From Marinobacter mobilis (GTDB lineage: Bacteria; Pseudomonadota; Gammaproteobacteria; Pseudomonadales; Oleiphilaceae), in assembly GCF_900106945.1 (NCBI RefSeq), contig NZ_FNNE01000005.1:124001-188000 (forward strand): a stretch of 64,000 nucleotides of DNA. The letters run 5' to 3'. Position numbers and translations under genes: made by a program. The notes beneath the pieces are model-generated. The model was not told the origin of the DNA, did not search any database, and saw nothing but the letters and a program-made list of their open reading frames with translations. Below are positions 29,659-38,431 of this stretch, piece after piece (position 1 is the first letter of the stretch; every line of letters starts with the position of its first letter).

Positions 29659-30075
29659 TTACTTGCTCTGCTCAACCATGTACTCTACCGCGGACTCGAT
29701 TTCCTCGTCCGGGCAGCTGGCACAGCCACCCTTGGCCGGCATGGCATTGAAGCCGCCCAGCGCGTGGCTGAGCAGAGTTTCCATACCCTGATCGATACGC
29801 GGCGCCCAGGCAGCGGCATCGCCTACTTTCGGCGCGCCGGCGATACCCATGCCGTGACAGGCGGCACAAACGCCGTTGTAGACGTCCTCACCAGAACGGG
29901 GACCGGAGCTGGCTGCCGCAGCAGGTGCTGCAGCTGCGCCGCAGGAATCATCACCCTGCAGGCAGACTTCGCCGACCGGCGCAATCCGAGCACGAATTTC
30001 ATCTTCAACATTGGCCAGCGCAGAACCGGCGAACATGCCGAAACCGACCAGTACAACAGCCAGGACTCTCTTCAT
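29659..30075 (-). CDS. Cytochrome c5 family protein
   Basis: A 138-residue secreted c-type cytochrome: signal peptide MKRVLAVVLVGFGMFAGSALA, a short Ala-rich linker, then the heme site VCAACHGMGIAGAPKVGD and distal methionine in GGFNAMPAKGGCASC. The paired cysteines in CASC form the extra disulfide typical of cytochrome c5. GAGGTG precedes the ATG at 30075. It probably carries electrons in the periplasm. Confidence 0.92.
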   Translation of the reverse strand: MKRVLAVVLVGFGMFAGSALANVEDEIRARIAPVGEVCLQGDDSCGAAAAPAAAASSGPRSGEDVYNGVCAACHGMGIAGAPKVGDAAAWAPRIDQGMETLLSHALGGFNAMPAKGGCASCPDEEIESAVEYMVEQSK

Positions 30076-30175
30076 CTTCAATGCACCTCGCATTAGAGCA
30101 TTTTATAATCTGCGCGCATTATAGCGGCTGCAGCCGACCAAAAAAACCAACCCAAATCAAAACAGGGAGTCTCCG

Positions 30176-30520
30176 ATGTCATTTACCCCACCCCAACCCA
30201 CTCAAAACAGCCACCCGTGGCGAAAGCCACTGCTGGCCACAGAGTTCATTGCCCTGGCAATCCTGGTGGGTTCCATGGCCCTGCTGGGCCGCAGCAATAC
30301 CGATGCCGAGCCACTGAATCCGGCCTGGCTGGTGATCCCGGCCCTGGCCAGTCTGGCCGTGTTCATCAGTTTTATCGGGTTGATGTACCTGCGCTGGGTA
30401 GCCGCCGCCAGCCCCGAACGCCAGGGGCGCCACCGGGTGATCTTCGCCCTGCTGGCACTGACCCTGCTCGGGGTCTGGGGTTATGGCATCGTCAATACCT
30501 GGAGCGGCCTGGGGAGCTGA
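30176..30520 (+). CDS. Small membrane protein, unknown function
   Basis: The 114-residue product has three predicted transmembrane helices (about residues 22-40, 50-72 and 88-107) separated by short loops with R/H residues on one side. CAGGGAG lies upstream of the ATG. It is divergent from the cytochrome c5 gene and convergent with manB. I do not recognise a family. Confidence 0.6.
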   Translation: MSFTPPQPTQNSHPWRKPLLATEFIALAILVGSMALLGRSNTDAEPLNPAWLVIPALASLAVFISFIGLMYLRWVAAASPERQGRHRVIFALLALTLLGVWGYGIVNTWSGLGS

Positions 30521-30535
30521 CGGCGCCTCCGATGT

Positions 30536-31888
30536 TCAGCCGTTGAGCTGCTCCATCGCCGCCAGCAGCTCAGCGGTCCGGGCCTCCATCAGCCCGCGGT
30601 CACCGCGGGATTCGACATTCAGCCGCACGACCGGCTCGGTGTTCGACATGCGCAGGTTGAAGCGCCAGTCGTCAAACTCAACACTGAGCCCATCGACATG
30701 ACTGACCGCCTTGGCACTGGCACCGTACTGTTCCTCGATTGCGGCAATCACTTGCGGGGGATTGGCAATGGTCCGGTTGATTTCGCCACTGGCCGGGTAC
30801 GCCTCGATACGGGCATCAATCAGCGACGACAGGCTGTGGCCAGACTGGCACAGACGCTCGGCCACCAGCAGCCACGGAATCATGCCGCTGTCGCAGTAGG
30901 CAAAATCACGAAAATAATGGTGCGCACTCATCTCGCCACCGTAGATGGCATCCTCGTCGCGCATCCGCTGCTTGATGAAGGCATGCCCGGTCTTGCTCTC
31001 AACAGCCTCGCCACCGGCGGCCGCGACCAGATCATGGGTATTCCAGGTCAGGCGGGGGTCGTGAATGACCTTGCCGCCACCGGCCTTGCGCAGGAACTGA
31101 TCCGCCAGCAGCCCCACCACATAATAGCCTTCGATAAAGCGGCCCTTTTCATCAAAGAAGAAACAGCGGTCGTAATCGCCGTCCCAGGCAATGCCCATGG
31201 CGGCGCCATGCTTGATGACGGCATCCGCAGTAGCTGCACGATTCTCTTCGAGGATCGGATTGGGCACCCCGTTGGGGAAGCTGCCATCGGGAGTGTGATG
31301 AATCTTGATGAACTCGAACGGCAACTGCGGCTCCAGCGCATCGACCACCAGCCCGGCACCGCCATTGCCGGCGTTCACGACCAGCTTCAGCGGCGTGAGC
31401 GTCTGACGGTCAACGTAACCCAGCAGATGCTCGATATAGGCATCCAGGGTGGCCAGTGTCTCCCTCTGACCGGGCGTAGCAGCATCCTCGAACGGCTCCA
31501 GCACGCGGTCACGGATGTCGTTCAGGCCATTGTCGGAGCTGATCGGACGGGATTCCGGCCCCACCATCTTCATGCCGTTGTGATCTTTCGGGTTATGACT
31601 GGCCGTCACCATGATGCCACCGTCCATCGCGAAATGACTGGTGGCGAAATAAACCTGTTCCGTCCCGCACAAGCCGATATCGAAGACGTCCGCGCCCGCC
31701 GCCATCAGCCCGGCGCTCAGGGCTTCAGAAATTTCCGGGCTCGACAGACGAATGTCGTAACCAACCACCACCTTGCGGGCGCCGGTGACAGCGACATAGG
31801 CCCGGCCAATCCGCTCGGCCAATTCAGGGTTGAGCTGTTCCGGCACGCGGCCACGCAGGTCATAGGCTTTAAAACAGGACAAATCCAT
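30536..31888 (-). CDS. manB: Phosphomannomutase (CpsG/ManB type)
   Basis: The enzyme interconverts mannose 6-phosphate and mannose 1-phosphate for GDP-mannose and surface sugars. Signatures: [15 protein letters not shown], the phosphoserine loop [16 protein letters not shown], metal-binding DGDYDRCFF, sugar-binding [10 protein letters not shown] and phosphate-binding [12 protein letters not shown]. The ATG at 31888 gives 450 residues, close to E. coli CpsG. AlgC-type enzymes have a similar fold but differ in sequence; I favour the CpsG type. Confidence 0.9.
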   Translation of the reverse strand: MDLSCFKAYDLRGRVPEQLNPELAERIGRAYVAVTGARKVVVGYDIRLSSPEISEALSAGLMAAGADVFDIGLCGTEQVYFATSHFAMDGGIMVTASHNPKDHNGMKMVGPESRPISSDNGLNDIRDRVLEPFEDAATPGQRETLATLDAYIEHLLGYVDRQTLTPLKLVVNAGNGGAGLVVDALEPQLPFEFIKIHHTPDGSFPNGVPNPILEENRAATADAVIKHGAAMGIAWDGDYDRCFFFDEKGRFIEGYYVVGLLADQFLRKAGGGKVIHDPRLTWNTHDLVAAAGGEAVESKTGHAFIKQRMRDEDAIYGGEMSAHHYFRDFAYCDSGMIPWLLVAERLCQSGHSLSSLIDARIEAYPASGEINRTIANPPQVIAAIEEQYGASAKAVSHVDGLSVEFDDWRFNLRMSNTEPVVRLNVESRGDRGLMEARTAELLAAMEQLNG

Positions 31889-32039
31889 ATCGGGAGAATC
31901 TCCAGTCTGATCAGAATCCGGTAGGCAATGAGCCAAGAAGAAAAGTATGGGGTCCCATTCTAGCGATAAATGGTGACAACTTCAGGTAGCAGCGCGGGAA
32001 AGGAGGGAGAGCCGGCCGGCCCCCTCCCCGGAGACAGGA

Positions 32040-32516
32040 TCAGTCGGCGGCGCCAGACTGCAACTGGACGTAGTTCTGGATGCCCATCTGGTTGATCAGC
32101 TCCATCTGGGTTTCCAGCCAATCAATATGCTCTTCCTCACTGTCGAGGATGCTGCGGAACAACTGGCGACTGGTGTAATCCTTTACTTCTTCGCAATACA
32201 TGATGGCTTCCTGGAGATCCTGGTGGGCCATCATCTCCAGCTTGAGATCGCAGGAGATCATTTCTTCCACATTTTCGCCGACCAGCAGTTTGTTGAGATC
32301 CTGCAGGTTGGGAATGCCTTCGAGAAACAGAATCCGCTCAATCAGCACGTCTGCGTGCTTCATTTCATCGATGGATTCTTCGTATTCCTTCGCCGCCAGC
32401 TTGCTGATGCCCCAGTCCTTGTACATCTTCGCGTGGAGGTAGTACTGGTTGATGGCCGTCAACTCGTTGGTCAGGACTTTGTTCAGGTACTGGATGACCT
32501 TCTTATCACCTTTCAT
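32040..32516 (-). CDS. bfr: Bacterioferritin
   Basis: The 158-residue protein has all ferroxidase ligands of bacterioferritin (E18, E51, H54, E94, E127, H130) and the heme-ligand M52, so it should store iron in a heme-containing 24-mer. The start is [19 protein letters not shown]. The gene for its partner Bfd is 82 bp upstream on the same strand. Confidence 0.96.
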   Translation of the reverse strand: MKGDKKVIQYLNKVLTNELTAINQYYLHAKMYKDWGISKLAAKEYEESIDEMKHADVLIERILFLEGIPNLQDLNKLLVGENVEEMISCDLKLEMMAHQDLQEAIMYCEEVKDYTSRQLFRSILDSEEEHIDWLETQMELINQMGIQNYVQLQSGAAD

Positions 32517-32598
32517 TTCGGGGTCTCCTCTCTCAGGGCGTTGAGAATTAAGGATAGACCGAAACGGTGACGGGGAAAAAGCGCAGGCAGGATTTTTA

Positions 32599-32805
32599 TC
32601 AGGCGGGCTGGGCCAGCAGATTGGCCAGGGTCAGATAGTCGGTGGCATTCACTTCGCGGAGAATCTCCCGGGCATACGTAGCACAACGACCGCACTGGCG
32701 CCCTACTCCCAGCTCCTTGCCCAGCTGGCGCATGGAACTGATGCCACTTTCAGCGGCGGCACGGATATCGCGGTCAGTCACACCATGGCAAAGGCATACG
32801 TACAT
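32599..32805 (-). CDS. bfd: Bacterioferritin-associated ferredoxin
   Basis: A 68-residue 2Fe-2S protein with cysteines 4, 6, 38 and 41 ([14 protein letters not shown] and [13 protein letters not shown]). Bfd reduces the mineral core of bacterioferritin to release iron. It precedes bfr on the same strand and has a possible Fur site upstream. Confidence 0.93.
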   Translation of the reverse strand: MYVCLCHGVTDRDIRAAAESGISSMRQLGKELGVGRQCGRCATYAREILREVNATDYLTLANLLAQPA

Positions 32806-32836
32806 AGGGCGGATCTCTTACATCAGTAAACTTAGT

Positions 32837-32855
32837 GATAATTATTGTTATTTGC
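32837..32855 (-). promoter_or_regulatory. Possible Fur box upstream of bfd
   Basis: The 19-bp segment starting GATAATTATTGTTATTTGC matches the Fur consensus GATAATGATAATCATTATC at about 12 positions and lies 32 bp upstream of bfd in an AT-rich stretch. bfd is Fur-repressed in other proteobacteria. Confidence 0.45.
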
Positions 32856-32923
32856 ATATCGAAAATCAAGGCCTTTATGGGACAAAAATCATTCAAGCCT
32901 GCCACCCGGACCGGGAGAACCGC

Positions 32924-34219
32924 CTAAGGCAGCTGTTCCCGGGTGAGATTGCGGGGGCCATCGGCGGTCACCAACACGTTGTCTTCGATACGAATACCGC
33001 CGCAGGGCATCAACGCATCCAGCAGCCTCCGGTTCATATGCGCCGACAGCGGACCGGTCAACAGCGGTGCCAGCAGTGACGGAATAAAGTACAACCCCGG
33101 CTCAATCGTCACCACCATGCCGGCTTCCAGAGTTCGCGTCATACGCAGGAAGGGTGCGTCCACTGGCGGCGGTACCGGTTTCCCCCCCACATCGTGGACC
33201 TGAACGCCCAACAGGTGACCAAGGCCGTGAGGGAAAAAGGCCCGGGTGATGCCTGCCGCAACCATAGCCTCGTCATCCAGTCCCTGCACCAGTCCCGCCG
33301 AGTCCAGCAGCGCCGCCAGCCCCAGATGCGTCTTGCGATGCAGCGCCACAAAATCCACCCCGGGCGCGACCGCCTGGCACAACCGTTTCTGCAAGGCCTC
33401 CAGCGCCACGATCAGGGCCTGGAACGGCCCCTGCTGGGGACCCGCCCAGGTACGGGTGATATCGGAACAGTAACCACGAAAGCGGTAACCGGCATCAATC
33501 AGAAGACTGCGGGGCAACTCCGGTGATACCTGGTCATAGAATTGATAGTGAAGAATGCCGGCATGATCGTTGAGCCCGATGATACTGTGATAAGGCGCCT
33601 CAACCTCGCGCTGGCCGGTGGCCTGCTGATAGGCCAGACCGATCGCAAACTCACTGCCCCCGGCCAGGAAGACCTGACGTGCCGCCCGGTGCCCCGGTGC
33701 TGCCCGGGCGTTGGCTTCAGCCAGGCAAGCAATTTCGTAATCGGTCTTGTGCACCCGGGTCGCCTCGATGTCTGCCACCAGGGCCGGAGGGTTATGATCC
33801 CCCGCAACCGCCTGCAACAGGGCCGGATCCCCCAACACCGCCAGCCGCCCGCACCCGGCGGTCAGTGGAGGCACCCCATCAGCTGAACCCGCGAGCTCCA
33901 CCGCCGTCACCCATGCCGCCTGCGGCAACTCCGCCGTGGCATGCCAGAAATCCACCGGGGTATGGAGCTGCAACAACGGTTTGCGCTCCGGCCGGATCAA
34001 CAACCAGGCATGCTCGGCACCCACCAGACCGGTCCAGTGTACAAACGGACCATAACCCTGGAAGTGATAACCCTGATCGTCGGCAAACCGCAGGGGCGCC
34101 GCGCCGGAACTGATCAGCACCGCGTCATAGCCGTGCGACGCCAGCACCGATTCATAACGCGCCTGCAATTCCGCCAGGTGGCCACACTGCAATTGATCCA
34201 GAAGGTCATCGTTGACCAT
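32924..34219 (-). CDS. pepQ: Xaa-Pro dipeptidase (M24 family)
   Basis: The 431-residue metallopeptidase should cleave X-Pro dipeptides with a two-metal centre. The ligands are in LLIDAGYRFRGYCSDITRTW (two Asp), FFPHGLGHLLGVQVHD (His), MVVTIEPGLYF (Glu) and GGIRIEDNVLVT (Glu). The ATG at 34219 has GGAG eight bases upstream. Size and motif spacing fit the PepQ family, whose members can also hydrolyse organophosphate esters. Confidence 0.9.
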   Translation of the reverse strand: MVNDDLLDQLQCGHLAELQARYESVLASHGYDAVLISSGAAPLRFADDQGYHFQGYGPFVHWTGLVGAEHAWLLIRPERKPLLQLHTPVDFWHATAELPQAAWVTAVELAGSADGVPPLTAGCGRLAVLGDPALLQAVAGDHNPPALVADIEATRVHKTDYEIACLAEANARAAPGHRAARQVFLAGGSEFAIGLAYQQATGQREVEAPYHSIIGLNDHAGILHYQFYDQVSPELPRSLLIDAGYRFRGYCSDITRTWAGPQQGPFQALIVALEALQKRLCQAVAPGVDFVALHRKTHLGLAALLDSAGLVQGLDDEAMVAAGITRAFFPHGLGHLLGVQVHDVGGKPVPPPVDAPFLRMTRTLEAGMVVTIEPGLYFIPSLLAPLLTGPLSAHMNRRLLDALMPCGGIRIEDNVLVTADGPRNLTREQLP

Positions 34220-34315
34220 GACTACCACTCCATATTTCCCGCAACAGACTGAACAATCAGTGTAAACTTAAGAAGCCTCATCACAAGTACCACAGCAACC
34301 CACACGGAAACCCCA

Positions 34316-34858
34316 ATGGCGCTCAAGTCCACCATCTACAAAGCCGTCCTCAGCATCGCCGATATGGACCGTTCCTATTACGCGGATCACCATCTCACTC
34401 TGGCCTTGCATCCGTCAGAAACCGAGGAACGCATGATGCTGCGACTGGTCGCCTTCGCCCTGAACGCCAGCGACACCCTGGAATTCACCAAGGGCATCAG
34501 CACCGACGACGAACCTGACCTGTGGCAGAAAAGCCTCAGCGACGAGATCGAATTGTGGATTGACCTCGGCCTGCCCGACGAAAGCCGCGTACGCAAAGCC
34601 TGCAACCGGGCCCAACAAGCCATCCTTTACACCTACGGAGGACGTGCCGTGCCGATCTGGTGGGACAAGCACCGCAACAAGTTCACCCGCTTCGACAACC
34701 TCACCGTGATCAACCTGCCCCAGGACGACAGCACCGAACTGACGAAGCTCGCCAACCGCTCCATGCACCTGCAGATTACTATCCAGGACGGCAGCGTTGG
34801 CATCAGCGATGGCGAACACCACCTTGAGATCACTCCAGAGCCCATGCCCCTGCGTTAA
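34316..34858 (+). CDS. yaeQ: YaeQ family protein
   Basis: A 180-residue protein starting MALKSTIYKAVLSIADMDRSYY, with HPSETEERMMLRLVAFAL, LWIDLGLPDESRVRKAC and IWWDKHR, the hallmarks of YaeQ. YaeQ has a PD-(D/E)XK-like nuclease fold of unclear function. It is followed by tRNA-Arg. Confidence 0.92.
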   Translation: MALKSTIYKAVLSIADMDRSYYADHHLTLALHPSETEERMMLRLVAFALNASDTLEFTKGISTDDEPDLWQKSLSDEIELWIDLGLPDESRVRKACNRAQQAILYTYGGRAVPIWWDKHRNKFTRFDNLTVINLPQDDSTELTKLANRSMHLQITIQDGSVGISDGEHHLEITPEPMPLR

Positions 34859-34941
34859 AACCACAACAGGGGCTAGACATAACATGGCTTCGCACGTAAC
34901 ATTGCGGCCTCGAAAATTAACGTATCGCGTTACTTTTCATT

Positions 34942-35018
<77 letters not shown>

Positions 35019-35020
35019 TA

Positions 35021-35061
35021 TTCCACAAAAAAGCCCACCTCGCGTGGGCTTTTTTGTGGAA
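35021..35061. terminator. Terminator after tRNA-Arg, bidirectional
   Basis: An 18-bp perfect stem (35021-35038 with 35044-35061, five-base loop CTCGC) carries AAAAAA and TTTTTT within its arms, so it can stop transcription of the tRNA and also transcripts arriving from the gene at 35220 on the minus strand. Confidence 0.92.
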
Positions 35062-35071
35062 TTTTGGTTTG

Positions 35072-35179
35072 CCGGAGGGCTTTGATGAGAACCTCCGGTT
35101 CGACAAATTGCGCCAGCAATTTGGACGTCGGAGCCTGCGACGACGGGGCGAAGCCCCGAAGATCGCCCCAAGGCGATCT
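35072..35179. repeat. Five consecutive stem-loops in a noncoding gap
   Basis: Five perfect stems follow each other: CCGGAGG/CCTCCGG (35072-35098), AAATTGC/GCAATTT with tetraloop GCCA (35105-35122), GTCG/CGAC (35127-35141), CGGGGC/GCCCCG with GAA loop (35144-35158) and AGATCGCC/GGCGATCT with CCAA loop (35160-35179). No credible gene crosses the region. It would be the 3' UTR of the gene at 35220 or an independent structured RNA. Confidence 0.55.
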
Positions 35180-35219
35180 GGAGTCAATCCTTCCCGTCCC
35201 CTTGGCTGCAGCTCTCACC

Positions 35220-35696
35220 TCAGAAATCATCACCCCCCAAGCGGTCCCACGCATTGGTAAAACCCATAGCAGACAACTCAAACGTGAGAAGGGGGTGATT
35301 AACCGTGATGCTCATGCTCGCTTTCAACGCACTGACAATAAACGCAACGCCCTGCCTCGAAAGCGCCCAGAACACATAATGGGTCTCCTTGCTGCCATTG
35401 GACGACGAGCATCTGACCCCGCCCCGTATTGCCTCACCATTCACGGAGAACGTCACACGGCGATAATAGCTGGAATAGCCCAGCCTGCATTCCTGCTGCG
35501 CTGCGGAAGGCATGAGGACAAACACCACCGCCTTGGAGCCGTCATGCAGGTATTTGATTTCAGCCAATGCATACGCCCAATCAGGATCATCCGATAAGTC
35601 CATTCGTACCCCGCCATTATTCCATTCCGGCAACGGGGACGCAGAAGCCGTTCCTGAAGATAGGGCGATCAGAAGGACCGCGATCCAGCGTTTCAT
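35220..35696 (-). CDS. Hypothetical secreted protein
   Basis: The 158-residue product has a clear signal peptide (MKRWIAVLLIALSSGTASA) and a mature part with two to three cysteines (QECRLGY, VRCSSSN), suited to an oxidised periplasmic domain. I do not recognise a family. AGGAAGA lies upstream of the ATG. Base composition looks lower in GC than the neighbouring genes by eye. It stands alone between the tRNA terminator and the hydrolase operon; no nearby gene suggests its role. Confidence 0.6.
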   Translation of the reverse strand: MKRWIAVLLIALSSGTASASPLPEWNNGGVRMDLSDDPDWAYALAEIKYLHDGSKAVVFVLMPSAAQQECRLGYSSYYRRVTFSVNGEAIRGGVRCSSSNGSKETHYVFWALSRQGVAFIVSALKASMSITVNHPLLTFELSAMGFTNAWDRLGGDDF

Positions 35697-35834
35697 TGAG
35701 TCTTCCTCCTACCTCAAAAATGAAACCTGTACACACCATGTATAGCAGCCCCCTGCTTCCGGACAACAACACAGGCTTTATGCACGCCTGACTTAAAGCG
35801 AGCCTGGTGCTGAACCACGGTCACACCGAAATAA

Positions 35835-35861
35835 AAAAAGCCCACATAAAGTGGGCTTTTT
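35835..35861 (-). terminator. Terminator of the hydrolase/monooxygenase operon
   Basis: AAAAAGCCCAC (35835-35845) pairs with GTGGGCTTTTT (35851-35861) around ATAAA. On the minus strand the stem is followed by a T-run, 40 bp after the hydrolase stop codon. Confidence 0.88.
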
Positions 35862-35901
35862 CATTGGTGCTCAGGATAACAGCACCGTTTGGTTGAAAAA
35901 C

Positions 35902-36729
35902 TCAGCCAGGCACCAGCTCGCCCTCGTTGATCTCAACAGGCTGCCCCTGTTCCAGCCAGTTGAACATGGCAGCACGTATCTCACCAAAGAAACGACCGCC
36001 TATCGTCCAGTGACAACAGCCCGGAATTTCCACCAGCTGGCAATGTCCGGCGTAACGCTGGGCGATACGCCGCTGGGTACGGATCGGGGTGATGCGGTCT
36101 TCAGTGCCACCGATAATCAGCACCGGACAGGTAATCCTCTCCGGTTCAACATGGGCAAACACGCTTTTGGTAAAGGCCGCCACGCTCATCTGGAAGGTCA
36201 CCATGCCGGATTCGTAGCCACAGTGCTCATAGACTTCACGCTGTTTCGCTTCGCTCTGAGCGTTGGCAATGCCGTACTGCACATTGGCAAGCTTCAGCTC
36301 GGTGGTCTGTTTCCACAAGGGGAAACGCAGCAGGTTGCTACCCAGGGTTCGGAACACCGACAGCCCCAGGCCATTGATGCCTGCCGGCGCAGCAGAAGAC
36401 AGCAGTATCAGTCGCTCACAGGGCACCCTGGCAGCGGTCAGCTGAGCCAGCAGCCCCCCCATAGAGTGCCCCACCAGAATCGGGGGGCGGTCCAAACGCT
36501 TGACGCGATCAACCACAAACTCGACGTAGTCCTGCAGCCGGGTCTGCGCCAGGCTGGCCCGGCTTTCCTTTGTGTGGCTCGCTCTGGGGCGGTGGAACGG
36601 CAGCGTCAGCGCTTCCACGTCATAGCCCTGCGCCTGGTAGGCGTCACGCACGTCACTGAGCGTTTCAGCATCGCTCCACATACCGTGGATCAGCAGCACC
36701 GGCGCTTTACGGTTATCCAACATGTTCAT
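35902..36729 (-). CDS. Alpha/beta hydrolase (probable esterase or lipase)
   Basis: The 275-residue protein has the alpha/beta hydrolase core: oxyanion region VLLIHGMWSD, nucleophile serine in ILVGHSMGG, acidic residue in IIGGTEDRITPI and histidine in GCCHWTIGG. It starts 21 bp after the monooxygenase stop on the same strand, so the two are an operon. A monooxygenase that turns ketones into esters next to an esterase is a sensible pair; the actual substrate is not known. Confidence 0.85.
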   Translation of the reverse strand: MNMLDNRKAPVLLIHGMWSDAETLSDVRDAYQAQGYDVEALTLPFHRPRASHTKESRASLAQTRLQDYVEFVVDRVKRLDRPPILVGHSMGGLLAQLTAARVPCERLILLSSAAPAGINGLGLSVFRTLGSNLLRFPLWKQTTELKLANVQYGIANAQSEAKQREVYEHCGYESGMVTFQMSVAAFTKSVFAHVEPERITCPVLIIGGTEDRITPIRTQRRIAQRYAGHCQLVEIPGCCHWTIGGRFFGEIRAAMFNWLEQGQPVEINEGELVPG

Positions 36730-36750
36730 TCCTCCTGATATCCGCCTTAA

Positions 36751-38253
36751 TCAGGCCGTGGCCTTGAGGGTGCGGATATTACCAGAGTTGGCTGCCACGG
36801 GTTTCTCAAACTGCAGCTGGCCATCAGCGACCGGGTCTTCAACCAGCATTTTCTTGTCTTTGCCATAGTGCATGGTGACTTTCCAGGGACCTGAGCGGCC
36901 TTGTCGGGGCATGCGGTCCTTGGCGCGAACGATGTAACCCGGCGCAAACTCATCCAGCATGCCGACCCCGGTTTCATTGCCGGTGGTATCGACCGGCCGA
37001 ACCACGGCGGCACCACGCTTGCCCATCTCATCAAACAGGCGACAGATGTACTGGCCTCCGATGTCACACTTGAGGGTCCAGGGCGCGTTGGTGTAACCGA
37101 AGATCCAGCCATAATTCGGCACGTCCTGCAGCATGATGCCCTTGTAGGTCATCTTGCTGGGCATATCGACCGCCGTGCCATCCAGCAGCAGTTGCAGTCC
37201 CCCCATCAGCTGAACATCCAGGCCCGTCGCGGTCACAACGAGGTCGGCGTCGAGCGTTTGCCCGGACTTCAGCACGATGCCGTTTTCGGTGAAGTGATCG
37301 ATATGATCGGTCACGATACCGGCCTTGCCGGAGCGCAGACTTGTGAAGAAGTCACCATCCGGGGCCGCACACAGTCGCTGCTCCCAGGGATTGTACTTCG
37401 GGGTGAAGTGGCGCATATCAACATCAGGCCCTACCCGGCGGCGCATGTGGCCAAGCATCACCTTACGCATGGCATTCGGCCATCGCTCACAGGCCAGGTA
37501 AAGGCCACGCTGGAAGAGAATGTTGCGTTTGCGCGCCATCCTGAAGACCAGATCTTTCGGCAGGACCTTGTTCAGCGCCATGGATATCTTGTCGGTATCC
37601 GGCATCGCCATGATGTAGCTCGGCGAACGCTGGAGCATGGTGACGCTGGCAGCCTTCTCCGCCATGGCCGGCACAACCGTGATCGCGGTGGCGCCACTGC
37701 CGATTACAACCACTTTCTTGCCACTGTAATCCAGGCTCTCCGGCCAGAATTGGGGGTGGACGATGTCGCCTCTGAAGTTTTCCTCGCCCTTGAATGTCGG
37801 ACGGTAGCCCTGATCGAAGTTGTAGTAACCCGCGCAGTTGAGCATGAAACTGCAGGTGAACTGACGGGGTTCGCCACTCTTCTCGTGGGTTGCGGTTACC
37901 GTCCAGCGCTGGTCTTCGCTGGACCAGTCAGCGCTGGTGATATGCAGGCCAAAATGCACCTTGTCCTGAAGATTGAACTCCCGCGCGGTTTCCGCCACGT
38001 AGTCGCGAATGTCGCCACCCTTCGCCAGGACTTTATCGGAATGCCAGGGCTTGAAGTTGTAACCGAAGCTGGCCATATCGGAATCGGAGCGAATACCGGG
38101 GTAACGGAACAGATCCCACGTGCCGCCCATTTTTTCGCGGCGCTCAATAATGGCCAGGCTCTTGTCAGGATATTCCTGGGCAATGCGGCAGGCACTGCCG
38201 ATTCCGGACAGGCCTGCACCAATGATGATCAGGTCGAAATGCTGCGTCGTCAT
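36751..38253 (-). CDS. Flavin monooxygenase, Baeyer-Villiger type
   Basis: The 500-residue protein binds FAD (GAGLSG at 12-17, then ERREKMGGTWDLFRYPGIRSD) and NADPH (VVVIGSGATAITVVPAMA). It has the Baeyer-Villiger fingerprint FxGxxxHxxxWP at residues 160-171. Such enzymes insert oxygen next to a carbonyl, giving esters or lactones. It is transcribed first in a two-gene operon with the hydrolase and is divergent from an AraC-type regulator. Substrate unknown. Confidence 0.88.
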   Translation of the reverse strand: MTTQHFDLIIIGAGLSGIGSACRIAQEYPDKSLAIIERREKMGGTWDLFRYPGIRSDSDMASFGYNFKPWHSDKVLAKGGDIRDYVAETAREFNLQDKVHFGLHITSADWSSEDQRWTVTATHEKSGEPRQFTCSFMLNCAGYYNFDQGYRPTFKGEENFRGDIVHPQFWPESLDYSGKKVVVIGSGATAITVVPAMAEKAASVTMLQRSPSYIMAMPDTDKISMALNKVLPKDLVFRMARKRNILFQRGLYLACERWPNAMRKVMLGHMRRRVGPDVDMRHFTPKYNPWEQRLCAAPDGDFFTSLRSGKAGIVTDHIDHFTENGIVLKSGQTLDADLVVTATGLDVQLMGGLQLLLDGTAVDMPSKMTYKGIMLQDVPNYGWIFGYTNAPWTLKCDIGGQYICRLFDEMGKRGAAVVRPVDTTGNETGVGMLDEFAPGYIVRAKDRMPRQGRSGPWKVTMHYGKDKKMLVEDPVADGQLQFEKPVAANSGNIRTLKATA

Positions 38254-38311
38254 GTTGTTGTCCTTGTTATAGGTTTCGCGGTTTCTGTTTCAACTATGAC
38301 AAATCCCTGGC

Positions 38312-38340
38312 TTGACATTATTGCCGGTTCCGGACATATT
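38312..38340 (+). promoter_or_regulatory. Possible sigma-70 promoter for the AraC-type gene
   Basis: TTGACA (38312-38317) is a perfect -35; CATATT (38335-38340) after a 17-bp spacer is a four-of-six -10. It lies in the 178-bp divergent region between the monooxygenase and the regulator. Confidence 0.4.
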
Positions 38341-38431
38341 TTTGTCGAATCGCGACAGGTGTCGTGCGCAGTTGCACGCGAGAATTGCGTAGGACGCCTG
38401 TGCTCAACCTGGCGCAGTATCCGGAGGACTT

